DNA of 64,000 nt, from NCBI GenBank assembly GCA_949284715.1, contig CASDWH010000036.1:1-64000 (forward strand). Reading direction: 5' to 3'. Origin of the DNA: an uncultured bacterium. GTDB lineage: Bacteria; Cyanobacteriota; Vampirovibrionia; Gastranaerophilales; Gastranaerophilaceae. Of the stretch, positions 17,006 to 25,688 are shown in pieces (position 1 is the stretch's first letter; every line of letters starts with the position of its first letter). The notes under the pieces were generated by a model that did not search any database, was not told where the DNA came from, and saw only the letters and a list, made by a program, of their open reading frames with translations. Position numbers and translations under genes: made by a program.

Positions 17006-18172
17006 CTAGAGAACCTCGGCAACAAACCTGATATTTTCATTAGTTATATGTGCAAGACCTCTGTTTTTTGTATCGAAATCTAATAACCCCAGTTTTTTTA
17101 ATCTTTCCATAGCTTTTAATATAACCGTCTGGTTTTGACCTTCAACAAGCGGAGCAAGCGCCTGATAATCATTAAGCAAATCTATAACAAAAAATATAAA
17201 CGGACTCTCCTCATACGCCTCTTCTAAAATTCCGCTTTCCAGCTGTGTTGCAGGAATATGAGATAATATTGAATGAATTTGTGCAACTTCATCTTTTGTA
17301 TTCTTATCCAAATCAAATAAATACTCATCGTTATCCGCAATTTCTGTAAACAACTGTTTCGCAAGAGCAAGGACTACCGAAGCACCGCTGTCTTTGGACT
17401 CAGAGAGTTTTTCAAGGATTTCCGCCACATTGAGTTCAAACACAGAATCTAGCGATATCAATTCACTTAAGCCGGAAAAAATATGACACAGGGCAAGCAG
17501 CGCCTGTTCAGAGTGTTCGCCCTGAATACCTTCAATAAACGGTTCAAGAGTATTTATTTCCAGTGCAACATATTCGGGAATTGAAGATTTTTGCATTATC
17601 TCATACATTTTCGCGACAAGCCGTCTATCACCCCAGCGGGCAATCAATTTTACCCCGCTGTAGACTTCATAATCATCACCGGAATCGAGCTTTGCAAGCC
17701 CGAGTGCAAATGTATCTTTATCATCAAGTTTTTTAAGTGCATCTATAGAATTTAGCGATAAATATTCATTCTCGGAAAAAATATAATTCCTTAGAACGAC
17801 AGCCGCTCCGGTATCAGGGTTTTGCGCAAAATATTTAGCCGCATAACACTTTTCAGATTCAGAGCCGGAGGATAATAATTTAAGCATCTTTTCATGAGCG
17901 TTTGACGCATCATACCTTGCTAATACAGAAACTATAACATCTTCATAATACGGTGAATAGTAAGGCAGGAATTGATACAAATTCTGATAATTATTTTCGT
18001 TGCAAGCAGAAAAAATTCGTTTAGCAACATTCTGTTTAATGAAACCAAACATATAATCATCTCTTGCAACAAGTTCTTTAAAAAGGTTCACATCAGGAGT
18101 GTCAACCAGCTTCTTAGCCGCAGGCTCAAATTCCGCCGGATTTTTGCCGGTAAGTTTTTTTAAAAGTTCCAT
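17006..18172 (-). CDS. HEAT-repeat-like protein
   Basis: 388 residues of paired helices with HEAT/PBS-lyase-like character, e.g. EKCYAAKYFAQNPDTGAAV, SLNSIDALKKLDDKDTFALG and YEVYSGVKLIARWGDRRLV. The rest is helical and acidic with no catalytic motif. Such repeats bind other proteins. It begins 4 bp after the DprA-like stop and ends 42 bp before the TPR gene, so the three are probably one transcript. Exact function unknown. Confidence 0.75.
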   Translation of the reverse strand: MELLKKLTGKNPAEFEPAAKKLVDTPDVNLFKELVARDDYMFGFIKQNVAKRIFSACNENNYQNLYQFLPYYSPYYEDVIVSVLARYDASNAHEKMLKLLSSGSESEKCYAAKYFAQNPDTGAAVVLRNYIFSENEYLSLNSIDALKKLDDKDTFALGLAKLDSGDDYEVYSGVKLIARWGDRRLVAKMYEIMQKSSIPEYVALEINTLEPFIEGIQGEHSEQALLALCHIFSGLSELISLDSVFELNVAEILEKLSESKDSGASVVLALAKQLFTEIADNDEYLFDLDKNTKDEVAQIHSILSHIPATQLESGILEEAYEESPFIFFVIDLLNDYQALAPLVEGQNQTVILKAMERLKKLGLLDFDTKNRGLAHITNENIRFVAEVL

Positions 18173-18176
18173 AAAA

Positions 18177-18758
18177 TTAATCCAGATAGAAAACAGTTAC
18201 TACTTTGTGGCCTTCTTCCGCATATTCTACAGCCGTATGCAGGGTTTTTGAAGTATGCGACAAGAAACAAATCAACTGATTGCAATCGTCGATAATCTCT
18301 CTGTTACAAACTCTTGACGCGTCAGCAAGGGTCATCATTGCCCTGTCAGCGTGTTCTACAATATTTGGAACTCCAATCAATTGATCCTGAACATCACTTG
18401 GCTGCTGCCCTATTGTCTGCGGCAGAATAACCTTTAATTTATCAGGATTAGATTTCATCGCCCCGCGGATTGCAGCAGCATTGGTTCCGCATGAACCGCC
18501 GGAGGTAATTATTGTATTTCCCTGTTGAACAAGTGCGGTTGTTAATGTTTCAATCATCTGCTGGTGAGTAATTGCAAGGTTTCTGGAACCGATTATAGCA
18601 ATCCTTTTAGCCGGCTGTTTAATTGTTGCCAGCTCCATTGCAAGTTCATCAACCGTATCAGGAGAAGCGTGTGCTACATCCATATCATCTACAGGCACCA
18701 TAATTGATGACTGTTGTTGTTTTTCATCTTCATCAGCAAAATTCTTAATTTCTGTCAT
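18177..18758 (-). CDS. DprA/LOG-like Rossmann-fold protein
   Basis: 193 residues. After a Gln-rich, acidic leader comes KRIAIIGSRNLAITHQQMIETLTTALVQ, then IITSGGSCGTNAAAIRGA and LPQTIGQQ, the phosphate-binding pattern of the DprA/Smf and LOG families. Full DprA is longer and has a winged-helix tail, absent here. Short proteins of this kind are annotated in cyanobacteria as 'DNA recombination-mediator protein A'. True DprA loads RecA on incoming single-stranded DNA; whether this one does is unproven. First gene of the operon with the HEAT and TPR genes, divergent from pcrA. Confidence 0.78.
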   Translation of the reverse strand: MTEIKNFADEDEKQQQSSIMVPVDDMDVAHASPDTVDELAMELATIKQPAKRIAIIGSRNLAITHQQMIETLTTALVQQGNTIITSGGSCGTNAAAIRGAMKSNPDKLKVILPQTIGQQPSDVQDQLIGVPNIVEHADRAMMTLADASRVCNREIIDDCNQLICFLSHTSKTLHTAVEYAEEGHKVVTVFYLD

Positions 18759-18846
18759 ATTATTTACCGCCTTCTAATTGCAAAAAATGTTTATTTTGAG
18801 TATGCTGAACTATACTAGCATAAAAACGTAATTTTGGGAATAGGGA

Positions 18847-21336
18847 ATGGAAAACATTTTAAACAATCTTAATCAGGAACAACTGGAAGCAGTCAAAACA
18901 ATAAAGGGTTCTTTACTCATACTCGCAGGCGCAGGCAGCGGCAAAACAAGAGTTTTAACCTCACGTATCGCTTATATGATTAAATCCGGCGTACGCGCCA
19001 GAGAGATTCTTGCTGTTACATTTACAAATAAAGCGGCAAAAGAAATGCGCGCCAGATTGTCTTCAATTCTTGGCGAAGAAACGGTAAGGAATATGTGGGT
19101 TGGCACATTCCACAGTATTTGCGGAAGAATTTTAAGACAGGATATCGAAAATTACAAATTCCAATCCGGAAGATTTTTAGACAAAAATTTTTCAATCTAT
19201 GACGAGCAGGACTCTCTGGCGGTTATAAAACAGTGTATTAAAAAACTTAATCTTGACGATAAATTGTATCAGCCCAAACTTGTTAAAGCGGTTATATCTA
19301 ATGCAAAAAACAAAATGGAAGATGCTTACACTTTTTCAACTTTTGCCAGAGATTTTAAAACTCAAAGAATTGCGCAAATCTATGAAATGTACGAAAACAC
19401 TCTTACAAATAATAATTCCATAGATTTTGATGACATGCTTATGCTTGCTGTCAAACTTCTTGAACAAAACAGTGAAGTCCGGGGGAAATATTATAAAAAA
19501 TTCCAGCACATACTGGTTGACGAATTTCAAGACACAAACCAGGCGCAATACCAGCTTGTAAGAGCTTTATACACAAACAATCTTGAAGAGATTCCGCCGG
19601 AACGCTCATTATGCGTTGTAGGCGACGTTGACCAATCTATCTATAGCTGGCGCGGTGCTGATTTTAAAATTATCCTTAACTTCCAGAAAGATTTTAAAGA
19701 TACCAAAATTATAAAACTTGAACAAAATTATCGCTCCACCGCAAACATACTTGCAGCAGCAAATGCAGTTATTGAAAATAATGAGGAACGTGTTGATAAG
19801 GTTCTATATTCCCAAAAAGGCGACGGTGAAAAGATTACACTGTATGAAGCCGAGGATGAAACAGATGAAGCCACTTATATTGCATCTACCATAAAAAGAA
19901 CATCTGAAGATTACAATAAATTTGCAGTACTGTACCGTACAAACGCTCAATCAAGGGCAATTGAAGAAGCGATGATTGCAGCCGGAATTCCATATCGAAT
20001 ATACGGCGGCCTTAAATTCTATGACAGAAAAGAAATTAAGGATGCTGTCGCATATTTAAAGATTATTTATAACCCTGATGATTCACAAAGTTTCAGAAGA
20101 ATTGTAAATGTTCCCAAACGTTCAATCGGCGAAACAACACTGAAACACTTGCAGGATTTTGCAGATTCCCACGAAATTAGTCTATATCAAGCTGTTAAAA
20201 GACTTGATGAAATTCCGGAAATAAAATCTGGCACCGGCACTAAATTGAAAGACTTTATAAATCTAATCGACAAATTCAAAGAAGAACAGCCAAATTACCA
20301 GCTATACGAATTTATCGGGCTTGTTCTTGAAAGAAGCGGCTATATAAGAGAGCTGCAATCACAAAATACGCCCGAGGATGAAGCAAGAATCGAAAACCTG
20401 CAAGAATTTGTAAATGTTGCAAATGATTTTGAGCCTGAGGACATTAATAATGCGTTCGGAGAGTTTCTTGCACAAATTTCTCTGGTATCCGACCTTGACG
20501 GACTGGATGAAATAGCGAACAATGTAACTTTAATGACACTTCACTCCTCCAAAGGTTTGGAATTTCCTATTGTATTTCTTGCAGGTATGGACGAAGGGAT
20601 TTTCCCGTCGCAGCGTACATTTAATTCTGCGTCGGAAATTGAAGAAGAGCGCAGACTCATGTATGTCGGAGTCACACGTGCAGAAGAAAAACTCTACCTT
20701 CTAAATGCAAAACGCCGTCAAATGTGGGGTGAATACAAGTATTACAACCCGAGCCGTTTTCTGGAAGAAATCCCGGTAAAACTATTAGATGTACAACAAT
20801 CAAGTGCCGGACAACTTACAAGAACCTTCAAAAGCGCTGTCGATAAAATTAAAACAGGCAAATCAACTTTTGACAGCGACGGATATGTCAAACCGGTCAG
20901 CGGCTTCGGCAGTAATTTCACTGCACCCGGCACAAAAAGAATTCCTGATAATTCAAACAAAACCAACTCATATTCCAAACGCCCCCAAACCTCGCCGGCA
21001 AGAACAATTCTTGTAAAATCACAAAAGAATATCGAGAAAAATAAAGAACGCGCCGACAAGTTTTTTGAGGACAATGCCATAAAACGGATGCTTGAAGAAA
21101 AACGCAAAAATGATAAAATTCAAGCTGAACTTGCCCATAAAAAGGAACAGGAAATCTCCTCGGGTCACGTTGAATACTATTTTAATGAAGGGGAGCGGGT
21201 TTTCCACGAAAAACTAGGAATAGGACATATCGTTGAAGTTATTCAGGTCGGGTCAAGTACAATGTATACAATAGACTTTGGGGTGCATGGCAAAAAGGCT
21301 ATGGATGCAAGCTATGCTAAACTTAAAAAATTCTAA
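18847..21336 (+). CDS. pcrA: PcrA/UvrD-type superfamily 1 DNA helicase
   Basis: 829 residues, a 3'-5' helicase for repair and for removing recombinase or stalled RNA polymerase. Motifs are in order: Q-motif LNQEQLEAV; Walker A GAGSGKT (28-34); ILVDEFQDTN (II); VVGDVDQSIYSWRGAD (III); LEQNYRST (IV); MTLHSSKGLEFPIVFLAGM (V); EEERRLMYVGVTRAEEKL (VI). A C-terminal Tudor-like domain (FNEGERVFHEKLGIGHIVEV) is the RNA-polymerase-binding module typical of PcrA. Ribosome site AATAGGGA precedes the ATG. Followed by mscS after 23 bp. Confidence 0.95.
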   Translation: MENILNNLNQEQLEAVKTIKGSLLILAGAGSGKTRVLTSRIAYMIKSGVRAREILAVTFTNKAAKEMRARLSSILGEETVRNMWVGTFHSICGRILRQDIENYKFQSGRFLDKNFSIYDEQDSLAVIKQCIKKLNLDDKLYQPKLVKAVISNAKNKMEDAYTFSTFARDFKTQRIAQIYEMYENTLTNNNSIDFDDMLMLAVKLLEQNSEVRGKYYKKFQHILVDEFQDTNQAQYQLVRALYTNNLEEIPPERSLCVVGDVDQSIYSWRGADFKIILNFQKDFKDTKIIKLEQNYRSTANILAAANAVIENNEERVDKVLYSQKGDGEKITLYEAEDETDEATYIASTIKRTSEDYNKFAVLYRTNAQSRAIEEAMIAAGIPYRIYGGLKFYDRKEIKDAVAYLKIIYNPDDSQSFRRIVNVPKRSIGETTLKHLQDFADSHEISLYQAVKRLDEIPEIKSGTGTKLKDFINLIDKFKEEQPNYQLYEFIGLVLERSGYIRELQSQNTPEDEARIENLQEFVNVANDFEPEDINNAFGEFLAQISLVSDLDGLDEIANNVTLMTLHSSKGLEFPIVFLAGMDEGIFPSQRTFNSASEIEEERRLMYVGVTRAEEKLYLLNAKRRQMWGEYKYYNPSRFLEEIPVKLLDVQQSSAGQLTRTFKSAVDKIKTGKSTFDSDGYVKPVSGFGSNFTAPGTKRIPDNSNKTNSYSKRPQTSPARTILVKSQKNIEKNKERADKFFEDNAIKRMLEEKRKNDKIQAELAHKKEQEISSGHVEYYFNEGERVFHEKLGIGHIVEVIQVGSSTMYTIDFGVHGKKAMDASYAKLKKF

Positions 21337-21359
21337 TAAAAATCATAGGAGATATCTAA

Positions 21360-22211
21360 ATGGACTTTAATACAAAAGCAGGTGATGCCGCAGTAAAATT
21401 CTTTCTTACTCACAAGGCACTAATGTTTAGCATTGTTGCAAATGTTATAATTATCTACATTGCAATAAAAGCTCTGGACATACTATACGTAAAAGCACAG
21501 GAAAAACTTAAAAACCATAAAAATGATGCACCCATCTTAAGACTTGTGCCTGTTTTAATTAAAATTTTTAAAATCCTTATAATATTTCTGATAATAGCCT
21601 CATTCCTTCAATCAAACGGATACTCTGTAACCTCTTTAATAGCAGGTTTTGGTATTGTCGGTATGGCGGTAGGTTTTGCAGCAAAAGAAACAATTGCAAA
21701 TGTCTTTGGTTCATTTGCAGTTATCTGGGATAAAGTTTATAAAGTCGGTGATTTTATAAGATTTAATGGTATGGAAGGTACTGTTGTTGATATTAATTTC
21801 CGTTCAACTAAACTTGTTACAATGGATAATTATGTTATTAACATTCCTAATAACATTATGGCAGATTCAGCAGTAACCAACATAACAACAATCAAAGCCC
21901 GCAGAATTGATATGTTAATAGGCATTGAGTATTCAACGCCAAACGAAAAAATAGCACGCGCTGTTGAAATATTAAAAGCGGTTTCTATAGATAACCCGCA
22001 GGTAGAAGATGACCCGCTTGCATTTGTAAGCTCTTTAGATGACAGCCAGATTACACTGAGATTATATGTAAATACAAAAACACGGATATGGGCAGAATAC
22101 TGCCTTATAAAAGATGAAGTAATAAGAGAAATTATACGAAGATTTCGTGAAGAAGGAATTGAATTTGCATTCCCGTCACAAACTGTATACATTCAAAAAA
22201 ATGAAAATTAA
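21360..22211 (+). CDS. MscS-family mechanosensitive channel
   Basis: 283 residues. Two or three N-terminal helices are followed by the pore-lining signature helix (SLIAGFGIVGMAVGFAAKETIANVFGS, about 93-119) and the beta domain (VGDFIRFNGMEGTVVDINFRST; NIPNNIMADSAVTN). Such channels open under membrane tension to release solutes on osmotic downshock. Length is that of the minimal MscS. AGGAGAT precedes the ATG. The 3' end overlaps rlmH by 11 bp, so it belongs to a pcrA-mscS-rlmH unit. Confidence 0.93.
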   Translation: MDFNTKAGDAAVKFFLTHKALMFSIVANVIIIYIAIKALDILYVKAQEKLKNHKNDAPILRLVPVLIKIFKILIIFLIIASFLQSNGYSVTSLIAGFGIVGMAVGFAAKETIANVFGSFAVIWDKVYKVGDFIRFNGMEGTVVDINFRSTKLVTMDNYVINIPNNIMADSAVTNITTIKARRIDMLIGIEYSTPNEKIARAVEILKAVSIDNPQVEDDPLAFVSSLDDSQITLRLYVNTKTRIWAEYCLIKDEVIREIIRRFREEGIEFAFPSQTVYIQKNEN

Positions 22212-22671
22212 GATAATTGCACCCGGAAAATTAAAAGAAAGCTATATTAAAGAAGGAACAGCAGAATTTTTAAAACGGATTCAGCCTTACTGCCCTGTTG
22301 AAGTTATCGAAATAAAACCGGAACAGGTTTATGAAGAAGCTTTGATTGAAAAATCACTTGATATAGAAGCTGACAGAATTTTGAATTGTATAAAACCGGA
22401 AAGTTATGTAATAACACTCGAAATTACAGGGAAACAATTATCCTCCGAAAATTTTGCCGCAAAAATCAATGAAATAAACAACTCCGGCATTAGTGAACTT
22501 GTATTTGTAATCGGTTCATCTCATGGACTTTCACAAAAAGTGTCACAGAGAGCCGATTTTAAACTAAGTTTTTCTAAAATGACATTTTTGCATGAGTTTG
22601 CAAGGTTAATTCTCACAGAACAAATTTACAGGGCTTTTAAGATTATAAAAAACGAAGCATATCATAAATGA
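22201..22671 (+). CDS. rlmH: 23S rRNA pseudouridine-1915 N3-methyltransferase RlmH
   Basis: 156 residues from the ATG at 22201 (MKIKIIAPGKLKESY); the frame is open earlier but that part overlaps mscS. It is a SPOUT-class methyltransferase using S-adenosylmethionine. The knot signature is present: VFVIGSSHGLSQKVSQRADF, LSFSKMTFLHEFARLILTEQIYRAFKI and the terminal YHK. The first loop reads GSSHG rather than the common GGxxG. It overlaps mscS by 11 bp and is followed by a short weak hairpin. Confidence 0.93.
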   Translation: MKIKIIAPGKLKESYIKEGTAEFLKRIQPYCPVEVIEIKPEQVYEEALIEKSLDIEADRILNCIKPESYVITLEITGKQLSSENFAAKINEINNSGISELVFVIGSSHGLSQKVSQRADFKLSFSKMTFLHEFARLILTEQIYRAFKIIKNEAYHK

Positions 22672-22740
22672 TTTTTCCGCATTCTCAAATAGGAAATCTG
22701 AGGAATGTAAAAAACTATAATAAGAATAATAATTAGCATT

Positions 22741-23457
22741 ATGAAAAAATTTTTACTGCTAATAATACTGGCAGCACTGCCCTGCCTTGCTTACGAAGTT
22801 TTTCAGCCGGAGAAGCTTCCTGAACAAAAATTCAGAACACAAGATGAACATCTGCTTTTTGTAATAGATTTTTCGCAGAGCATGGAAGAAACATTAAACG
22901 GAGAGTCAAAAGCAGAAATGGTACAATCAGTTATGGAAAAATACCTGCCGGAAATTCCCGCAGATATTCCGGTAGGACTTAGAGTATACGGACACAGGTG
23001 CGGATTTACCGCATACCACGCCTGCAAAGCGTCTGAACTTGCTGTTCCGATATCTTATAATTCAGTCAGTACTATTTCTCAAAAACTCTCGGATTTTAAA
23101 CCTCGCGGCATGACACCAATAACTTACTCATTAAAACAGGCTGTCGCAGGAGATTTTGGAGAGTTCAACGGGACAAAACATATCGTATTACTTACAGACG
23201 GGGGTGAAAATTGTGACGAAAGCCCTTGCAAATACGCAATTGAACTCTCCAGACTAAGACCGGATTTTTTAATAGATGTCATAGCTTTTAATATTGGCGA
23301 CAAAGACGATTTAGAGCAGCTTGAATGTGCGGCGGTCGTTACAAAAGGCTGTTTTTATCAGGCTGATACGAAGGCTGAATTAATGAATATTCTCGGGAAT
23401 ATTGTAGAAAAACAAAAACATGTAGAAGCCAGAATTTTGCCTGACCGCGGAGAATAA
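22741..23457 (+). CDS. secreted von Willebrand factor A domain protein
   Basis: 238 residues. Residues 1-18 are a signal peptide (Lys-Lys, Leu/Ile core, ending CLA or PCLA, so a lipoprotein is possible). The VWA fold begins with the metal-adhesion motif DFSQS at 43-47, continues with a conserved Thr in RGMTPITYSL, and has LLTDGGENCDE as the distal MIDAS Asp. Cysteine pairs (RCGFTAYHAC; CDESPC; CAAVVTKGC) suggest disulfides. It is probably an envelope protein binding a partner through a divalent metal. No neighbour explains the ligand. Confidence 0.85.
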   Translation: MKKFLLLIILAALPCLAYEVFQPEKLPEQKFRTQDEHLLFVIDFSQSMEETLNGESKAEMVQSVMEKYLPEIPADIPVGLRVYGHRCGFTAYHACKASELAVPISYNSVSTISQKLSDFKPRGMTPITYSLKQAVAGDFGEFNGTKHIVLLTDGGENCDESPCKYAIELSRLRPDFLIDVIAFNIGDKDDLEQLECAAVVTKGCFYQADTKAELMNILGNIVEKQKHVEARILPDRGE

Positions 23458-23560
23458 TATTAAGAATTATTAAGTCTGTTAACACAAATTAGCAATTAAT
23501 AAAAGTCTTGTGTTTTTATTTAAATATAGGTTTTAAAGAATAAGGAAGGTTAGGTAAGTA

Positions 23561-24484
23561 ATGAGTGCAATTAATAATACCCCGCAGGTTACAGCAGCAC
23601 CTACGGTTCAAAACATACCGCCAAAGCCGGTAACAACCGTAGATGATATAGTAATTCCGGAGCCTGAAACACAAAAAGATAACTCCAATTTACTGGTAAA
23701 TGCATTGACCGGACTCGCACTTCTGGGAGCCGGCAGTTATCTGGTATATAACCTCAAAAAAGGCAAGGGTATTCCCGAAAAAACAATAGAAATGTTTAAA
23801 AAAGAAGGCAGTTTTTTTGAGCGAGGCATTGCAAAAACAAAAGACGGAGCCGTGTTTAACGGAAAAATTACCCAGATAACAAAAAGCGGTGATAAAATTG
23901 AACGGTATTATGTAAACGGCAGATTACAAAAGGCAACAAAAAACATTGACGATAAGGGATTCTATGACCCGACCAAGGCAAGTAACTATGATAAAACTTA
24001 CTCTTATACCCCTGACGGGAAGTTATCGGGAGTTACAAAAACCGTTGGAATAGAAGGCGAAGCCGTTTCATCAGAATTAGTACGCCCTATTATTCAAAAA
24101 GCAGACGATTTTGCAGCAAGCGGCGGGACAGTCGTTGAAGGAAAGGCGCTAAAAGCAGACGGAACCCCATATACAGGAATTATTGTTGAACAAAAAGGTG
24201 CCGATAGACTGTTGAAAGAATACAAAGACGGAAAACAAGTATCAGAACGCCTTAATACAACTCTTCAAGACCGTGTAACAAAACCGGATAGAGAACACTA
24301 CGTACGCAATGAAGCAGAATTAGATGCATTAGCTGAAGAAGCAGCAAAACAAGCAGAAGAAGCGGCACGGTTGGCAGAAGAGGCTGCAAAACGCCAAAAT
24401 AATCCAATAAATAAAATCAAAAACTTCTTTAAAGATTTATTTGCTTCAAAACCAAAAACTGAAAAAACTGATGATATTATATAA
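23561..24484 (+). CDS. membrane protein with MORN/YwqK-like repeats
   Basis: 307 residues. A Pro/Thr-rich leader (1-45) precedes one membrane helix (about 47-67: LLVNALTGLALLGAGSYLVYNL). Repeats of the form xNGKITQxxxSGDKIExYYVNGxLxK and YTGIIVEQKGADRLLKEYKDGK resemble MORN-2/YwqK variant repeats. An Ala/Glu coiled coil (EEAAKQAEEAARLAEEAAKR) follows near 265-285, with a basic tail. GGAAGG precedes the ATG. Topology suggests a single-pass anchor, with the side of the repeats unclear. Family function unknown; a strong terminator follows. Confidence 0.75.
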   Translation: MSAINNTPQVTAAPTVQNIPPKPVTTVDDIVIPEPETQKDNSNLLVNALTGLALLGAGSYLVYNLKKGKGIPEKTIEMFKKEGSFFERGIAKTKDGAVFNGKITQITKSGDKIERYYVNGRLQKATKNIDDKGFYDPTKASNYDKTYSYTPDGKLSGVTKTVGIEGEAVSSELVRPIIQKADDFAASGGTVVEGKALKADGTPYTGIIVEQKGADRLLKEYKDGKQVSERLNTTLQDRVTKPDREHYVRNEAELDALAEEAAKQAEEAARLAEEAAKRQNNPINKIKNFFKDLFASKPKTEKTDDII

Positions 24485-24487
24485 TCC

Positions 24488-24525
24488 AAGAGGTGCAGGA
24501 AACATAGCTTCCTGCACCTCTTTTA
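24488..24525. terminator. bidirectional intrinsic terminator
   Basis: AAGAGGTGCAGGAA (24488-24501) pairs perfectly with TTCCTGCACCTCTT (24509-24522) around a 7-nt loop, between the convergent MORN-like and coiled-coil genes. Four T residues overlap the right arm. Confidence 0.9.
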
Positions 24526-24545
24526 CATACTTACAATAATTGCTG

Positions 24546-24884
24546 CTATTTTTTATACTTTTTGAATGCATCTATTGAATTTTTAAGGTTAGTAACATCT
24601 TGATTAATTTGCTGCTGTTTAGCTTCACGCGCTCTTTGTCTTTCTGCGCGTGCGCGTGCTGCTTCACGCTGTTGTTTACGATACTGAGCCTCTTTTGCCG
24701 CGCGTTCTTTTTCAGCAGCTTCTTGTTTTGCCTGAAGCTCTCTTTCTTTATCAGCAAGAGGTTTTGCTAATTCATTCGCTTTTTTGTTAATCCATCTTTC
24801 TGTATAAGTAGAATTGTCAGCAGCAACTGCTACAGTTGTTCCCACAATACATAGAGCAAATAATGCCGTTAACATTTTTTTCAT
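24546..24884 (-). CDS. small secreted coiled-coil protein
   Basis: 112 residues. An N-terminal signal peptide (MKKMLTALFALCIVGTTVAVAA) has a likely cut after AVAA. The rest is an uninterrupted, highly charged Ala/Glu/Arg/Lys/Gln helix (KERELQAKQEAAEKERAAKE; RARAERQRAREAKQQQ) expected to form a periplasmic coiled coil. GGAGGGTTC lies just upstream of the ATG. No family recognised. It is the only minus-strand gene between the MORN-like gene and wecG-like gene. Confidence 0.75.
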   Translation of the reverse strand: MKKMLTALFALCIVGTTVAVAADNSTYTERWINKKANELAKPLADKERELQAKQEAAEKERAAKEAQYRKQQREAARARAERQRAREAKQQQINQDVTNLKNSIDAFKKYKK

Positions 24885-24949
24885 AAAATGAACCCTCCTT
24901 TACTTAACCTTGTTGTAATATTTTAAAACGTATTTTTTTATTTTTCAAG

Positions 24950-24962
24950 TATAATTTAATTA
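24950..24962 (+). promoter_or_regulatory. consensus -10 box at leaderless distance from ATG
   Basis: TATAAT (24950-24955) lies 6 nt before the ATG at 24962, so transcription would start at or next to the start codon. No Shine-Dalgarno is present. No convincing -35 is visible, and the upstream tract is T-rich. Confidence 0.45.
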
Positions 24963-25684
24963 TGAAAACTGCAAAATTATTTGAGTATGATATAGCAGAT
25001 GTAACACAGAAAGAAGCCTTAGATAATGCATTGAGGCTTATTGAAGGGAATAAACCTGCCCAAATTGTTACTATAAATCCGGAAATGGTTAATTTTAGTT
25101 TTAAAAATGCAGAATTTGCTAAACTCTTGCAAGATGCTGATATGCTAATACCTGACGGTGTAGGAATTAAAATAGCAATGAACCTTCTTGGCAAAAAAAT
25201 TAACCGGATAGCAGGTATAGATTTTGCATACAAACTGCTTCAAGATTGTGAAAAAAGCGGTATTCCGGTTGCTATGATAGGGACAAGTGAAAACATTTTA
25301 AATAAAGCTGTCGAAAATATAAAGAATAGTATGCCTGATTTAAAAATTGTCTATACGCATAACGGCTTTTTTGACAATGCTGATGAAATATACAAACACT
25401 TACAAAATACTGCGCCAAAGCTTGTACTTGTAGCGCTAGGCTCGCCCAAACAGGAATTCTTTATACAAGAAGCAAAAAAATATTTAAAAAATGGTCTATT
25501 TATCGGAATCGGCGGCAGTTTTGACGTATGGTCAGGAGAAATTAAGCGCGCACCCGTAATTTTCCAGAAGCTCGGACTGGAATGGCTTTACAGGGTATTA
25601 ACACAGCCTAAGCGTCTGAAAAGAATTTTCCCGGCCATGCCTGTTTTTTTCCTGAAAGTTATCAGCAAAAGAATCGGGGTATAA
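24962..25684 (+). CDS. WecG/TagA/CpsF-family glycosyltransferase
   Basis: 240 residues (GT26). Seen are TINPEMVNF (acidic/Thr site), IPDGVGIKIA with the catalytic Asp, GIDFAYKLLQ, VALGSPKQEFFI and GIGGSFDVWSGEIKRAP, all family hallmarks. The amphipathic C-terminal tail (LYRVLTQPKRLKRIFPAMP) fits peripheral membrane binding. WecG adds ManNAcA to lipid-linked GlcNAc and TagA adds ManNAc in wall teichoic acid; the substrate here is unknown, but an envelope polysaccharide is likely. It is followed within 5 bp by the transketolase N-half. Confidence 0.92.
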   Translation: MKTAKLFEYDIADVTQKEALDNALRLIEGNKPAQIVTINPEMVNFSFKNAEFAKLLQDADMLIPDGVGIKIAMNLLGKKINRIAGIDFAYKLLQDCEKSGIPVAMIGTSENILNKAVENIKNSMPDLKIVYTHNGFFDNADEIYKHLQNTAPKLVLVALGSPKQEFFIQEAKKYLKNGLFIGIGGSFDVWSGEIKRAPVIFQKLGLEWLYRVLTQPKRLKRIFPAMPVFFLKVISKRIGV

Positions 25685-25688
25685 TAAT

